Source: DATARH01 sp035504075 (GTDB taxonomy: Bacteria > Pseudomonadota > Alphaproteobacteria > ATCC43930 > CGMCC-115725). From it: a stretch of 7,793 bases of DNA. Of the stretch, positions 5,319 through 7,793 are shown in pieces. How positions within the stretch are numbered: the stretch's first letter is position 1; every line of letters begins with the position of its first letter. The notes under the pieces were generated by a model, which was not told where the DNA came from, made no database searches, and saw only the letters and a program-made list of their open reading frames with translations. The position numbers and the translations under genes were made by a program. The DNA is taken from the NCBI GenBank assembly GCA_035504075.1, contig DATJSO010000032.1, positions 1 to 7,793 on the forward strand, given 5' to 3'.

Positions 5319-7793
5319 ATGACGCTGTTATCGCATCTCTCCGCAAACGGTGACGGGCTGCCGCAACCCGCCGATGCACGCCTCCTCGAGCTGGGCTGCT
5401 CCAACTGGCGGGCGGCACTGGCCGAGGCGGGGGATCAGCCGCAGGCCGCTGTCGCGCGGGGGTGGAGCGCGACGCCCGCCGGCCGGCGCCTGCTCGCCGC
5501 GTTGTTCGGCAACAGCCCATTCCTCAGCGGCGCCGCGGTCGTCGAATGGGATTTCCTCACCCGTCTCGTCACCGAGGGTCTCGACCCGCCGTTCGCGGCG
5601 ATTGTCGCCGCAGTCGAAAAACACGAGGATCGCGGCGAAAATCAGGCGGAATTGATGCGCCGGCTGCGGCTTGCCCGGCGCCGCGTTGCGCTTTTGGCCG
5701 CGGTCGCCGAGATCGCCGGGATCTGGACCCTCGAGCGGCAGATGGCGGCGCTCAGCCGGTTCGCCGACGCCGCCGTCGGCGCCGCCGTGCGTCATCTGCT
5801 GCGCGAGGCAGCGGCGAATCGCCGGCTGCGCGTCGCCGATCCCGGCGATCCCGAGCGCGGCAGCGGTTTCATTGTTCTCGCCATGGGCAAGCTGGGAGGC
5901 GAGGAACTCAATTATTCGAGCGATATTGACCTGATCCTTCTCTATGACCCGGCCGACCTGCCGCAATCGATGCAAGACGCGGCACAGTCGTCGTTCAGCC
6001 GCGTGGCCCGCGACCTCGTGCGTATTCTCGACGAGCGCAGCGGCGATGGCTACGTTTTTCGTACCGATCTGCGGTTGCGGCCGGATCCTCGATCGACGCC
6101 GCTGGCGATTTCGGTGCCGGCGGCGCTGTCCTATTACGAAACCGTCGGGCAGAATTGGGAGCGCGCGGCGCTGCTGAAGGCGCGCCCGATCGCCGGCGAC
6201 CGGCTCGCCGCCCGCCGGTTTCTTGCCGAATTGCAGCCGTTCATCTGGCGCCGGCACCTCGATTTTGCCGCGATCGGCGATATCCATTCGATCAAGCGGC
6301 AGATCGAGGCGCATCACGGCGGCGGCCAGATCGCAGTCGAGGGGCACAATATCAAGATCGGTCGCGGCGGCATCCGCGAAATTGAATTTTTTGCTCAGAC
6401 GCAGCAACTGATCTGGGGCGGCCGGATGCCGCAGCTGCGCGTCGGATCGACCTGCGCGGCATTGCACCGGCTGGCGGCGCACGGCCGAATCGACGCCCGC
6501 ACGGCCGCCGCGTTGGTCACAGATTACCGCTTCCTGCGGCGCGTCGAGCACCGCCTGCAGATGATCGACGACGCGCAGACCCATCGCCTGCCGCCCGACC
6601 GCGACGGCGTCCGCCGACTGGCGACATTTCTCGGCTATGACGATCCCGAGCGATTTGTCGGCGAGTTGCGCGCGCATCTGCAATCGGTCGAGAAAGCCTA
6701 TGCAGAGTTGTTCGAGGAAGCGCCGAGCCTTGCCGGCCCCGGCAACCTCGTGTTCACCGGCGCCGAAGACGACCCCGATACGCTGGCGACGCTGGCGCGC
6801 CTCGGGTTTGCCGAACCGGGACGCGTCGCGGCGTTGGTGCGGGACTGGCATCACGGCCGCCTGCGCGCGACCCGCAGCCAGCGGGCGCGCGAGATCCTGA
6901 CCGAGTTCGTCCCCGAGCTGCTGCGCGTTTTTGCGGCGACCGCGCACCCCGATACGGCGCTGCATCGCTTCGACCAGTTCCTCGCGCGGCTGCCGGCCGG
7001 GGTGCAGTTGTTCTCGCTGTTCGCCGCCAACCCCGGATTGTTCGCGCTCGTCGCCGACATCATGGCCGAGGCGCCTTCCTTGGCCGAAAATCTGGCGCAG
7101 CGCCCGGCCCTGCTCGACGCCGTGCTGAGCCACGGGTTCACGGCGCCGTTGCCCGATCGCGCCGGGCTCGCCGCCGATCTCGCCGCGCTGCTTGCCGCCG
7201 CGCGCGATTTACAGGACACGCTCGATCTGCTGCGCCGCTGGGCCGGCGAGCGGCGGTTTCAGGTCGGCGTGCAATTGTTGCGCCGCGGCATCGACGGCAG
7301 CACGGCCGGCGGCGTTCTCGCCGATATCGCCGAGTCTGCGCTCGCGGCATTGCTGCCGGCGGTCGAAGCAGACTTTGCCGCGGCCCACGGCGTGGTCGGC
7401 GGCGGCGCCTTCGCGATCGTCGCGATGGGGCGGCTCGGCAGCCGCGAGATGAGCCTCGCCTCCGACCTCGACCTGATCCTGATCTACGATGCGCCGGCGG
7501 ATAGCGCCGGCTCGACCGGGCCGCGGCCGCTCGCGGTGCAGGCCTATTACGCGCGTCTCAGCCAACGGCTGATTTCGGCGATCACCGCGCCGACCGGGGA
7601 GGGCCGCCTCTACGAGGTCGACATGCGGTTGCGCCCGTCCGGCGAATCCGGGCCGATCGCCTCGAGCCTTGCCGCCTTCGCGCAATACCAGCGCGACGCG
7701 GCGTGGACCTGGGAGCATCTGGCGCTGACCCGCGCGCGGCCGGTCGCCGGCGATCCCACGCTGTGCCGCCGCGCCGCCGCCGCGATCCGCGCC
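5319..7793 (+). CDS. glnE: Bifunctional glutamine synthetase adenylyltransferase/adenylyl-removing enzyme, 3'-truncated by window edge
   Basis: Open from ATG 5319 to the window end, 825 codons without a stop; roughly the last 130-160 residues are missing. GlnE adds AMP to a conserved tyrosine of glutamine synthetase when nitrogen is ample and removes it when nitrogen is scarce, steered by the PII protein GlnB and glutamine. Both nucleotidyltransferase domains are visible. The N-terminal adenylyl-removing domain has MGKLGGEELNYSSDIDLI at 189-206 with Asp202/Asp204 (the D-x-D metal site) and a third Asp at 250 in FRTDLRLRP, then GQNWERAALLKARPIAGD and GHNIKIGRGGIREIEFF. The C-terminal adenylyltransferase domain has MGRLGSREMSLASDLDLI at 703-720 with Asp716/Asp718, Asp768 in YEVDMRLRPSGESGP, and AWTWEHLALTRARPVAGDP. 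All key acidic residues are present in both halves, so both activities are expected. ATG 5319 is chosen because no other in-frame ATG occurs before about residue 113, though its ribosome site is weak. It diverges from the AsmA-like gene. Confidence 0.97.
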   Translation, partial: MTLLSHLSANGDGLPQPADARLLELGCSNWRAALAEAGDQPQAAVARGWSATPAGRRLLAALFGNSPFLSGAAVVEWDFLTRLVTEGLDPPFAAIVAAVEKHEDRGENQAELMRRLRLARRRVALLAAVAEIAGIWTLERQMAALSRFADAAVGAAVRHLLREAAANRRLRVADPGDPERGSGFIVLAMGKLGGEELNYSSDIDLILLYDPADLPQSMQDAAQSSFSRVARDLVRILDERSGDGYVFRTDLRLRPDPRSTPLAISVPAALSYYETVGQNWERAALLKARPIAGDRLAARRFLAELQPFIWRRHLDFAAIGDIHSIKRQIEAHHGGGQIAVEGHNIKIGRGGIREIEFFAQTQQLIWGGRMPQLRVGSTCAALHRLAAHGRIDARTAAALVTDYRFLRRVEHRLQMIDDAQTHRLPPDRDGVRRLATFLGYDDPERFVGELRAHLQSVEKAYAELFEEAPSLAGPGNLVFTGAEDDPDTLATLARLGFAEPGRVAALVRDWHHGRLRATRSQRAREILTEFVPELLRVFAATAHPDTALHRFDQFLARLPAGVQLFSLFAANPGLFALVADIMAEAPSLAENLAQRPALLDAVLSHGFTAPLPDRAGLAADLAALLAAARDLQDTLDLLRRWAGERRFQVGVQLLRRGIDGSTAGGVLADIAESALAALLPAVEADFAAAHGVVGGGAFAIVAMGRLGSREMSLASDLDLILIYDAPADSAGSTGPRPLAVQAYYARLSQRLISAITAPTGEGRLYEVDMRLRPSGESGPIASSLAAFAQYQRDAAWTWEHLALTRARPVAGDPTLCRRAAAAIRA

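Noticed and set aside
5328..7133. A 601-codon open frame on the - strand inside glnE
   Set aside because: The translation is low-complexity Arg/Gln/Gly-rich and antisense to unmistakable GlnE sequence; it is a GC-driven shadow frame.

Overview
The window reads as chromosomal DNA from a GC-rich alphaproteobacterium. Codon third positions are strongly G/C. Several proteins (a GlnE with two nucleotidyltransferase halves, a long DUF3971/YhdP-type AsmA-like protein, an IorB-type molybdopterin oxidoreductase subunit and a small six-cysteine secreted protein) look most like Rhizobiales/Rhodospirillales versions. This placement is inference from sequence style; no rRNA or other taxonomic marker is present.

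Layout. (1) 1-294 (+): C-terminal tail of the molybdopterin-binding large subunit of a xanthine dehydrogenase/isoquinoline 1-oxidoreductase type enzyme; its 5' part lies outside the window. (2) 311-787 (-): a small exported protein of unknown function with six cysteines, convergent with the first gene. (3) 858-2024 (+): a complete CaiB/BaiF-fold (class III CoA-transferase superfamily) alpha-methylacyl-CoA racemase, divergent from gene 2. Its catalytic His, Asp and Glu have the same mutual spacing as I recall for the Mycobacterium tuberculosis enzyme MCR. (4) 2062-5277 (-): a very long AsmA-like/YhdP-family membrane-anchored protein, convergent with gene 3 and probably involved in the cell envelope. 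(5) 5319-7793 (+): glnE, the bifunctional glutamine synthetase adenylyltransferase/adenylyl-removing enzyme, divergent from gene 4 and cut by the right edge of the window.

The five genes alternate strand one by one, so none can share a simple polycistronic transcript with its neighbour inside this window. They look like separate housekeeping or metabolic units: redox catabolism, branched-chain acyl-CoA stereochemistry, envelope lipid homeostasis and nitrogen control. All gaps are short (16 to about 70 bp) and no stretch over 300 bases lacks a gene. I see no tRNA, rRNA, CRISPR array, insertion sequence, phage gene or defence system, and no evidence of a new multi-gene system. The most useful points are the catalytic assignment of the racemase, including a four-methionine run, the compressed divergent start region between genes 4 and 5, and the uncharacterised six-cysteine secreted protein.
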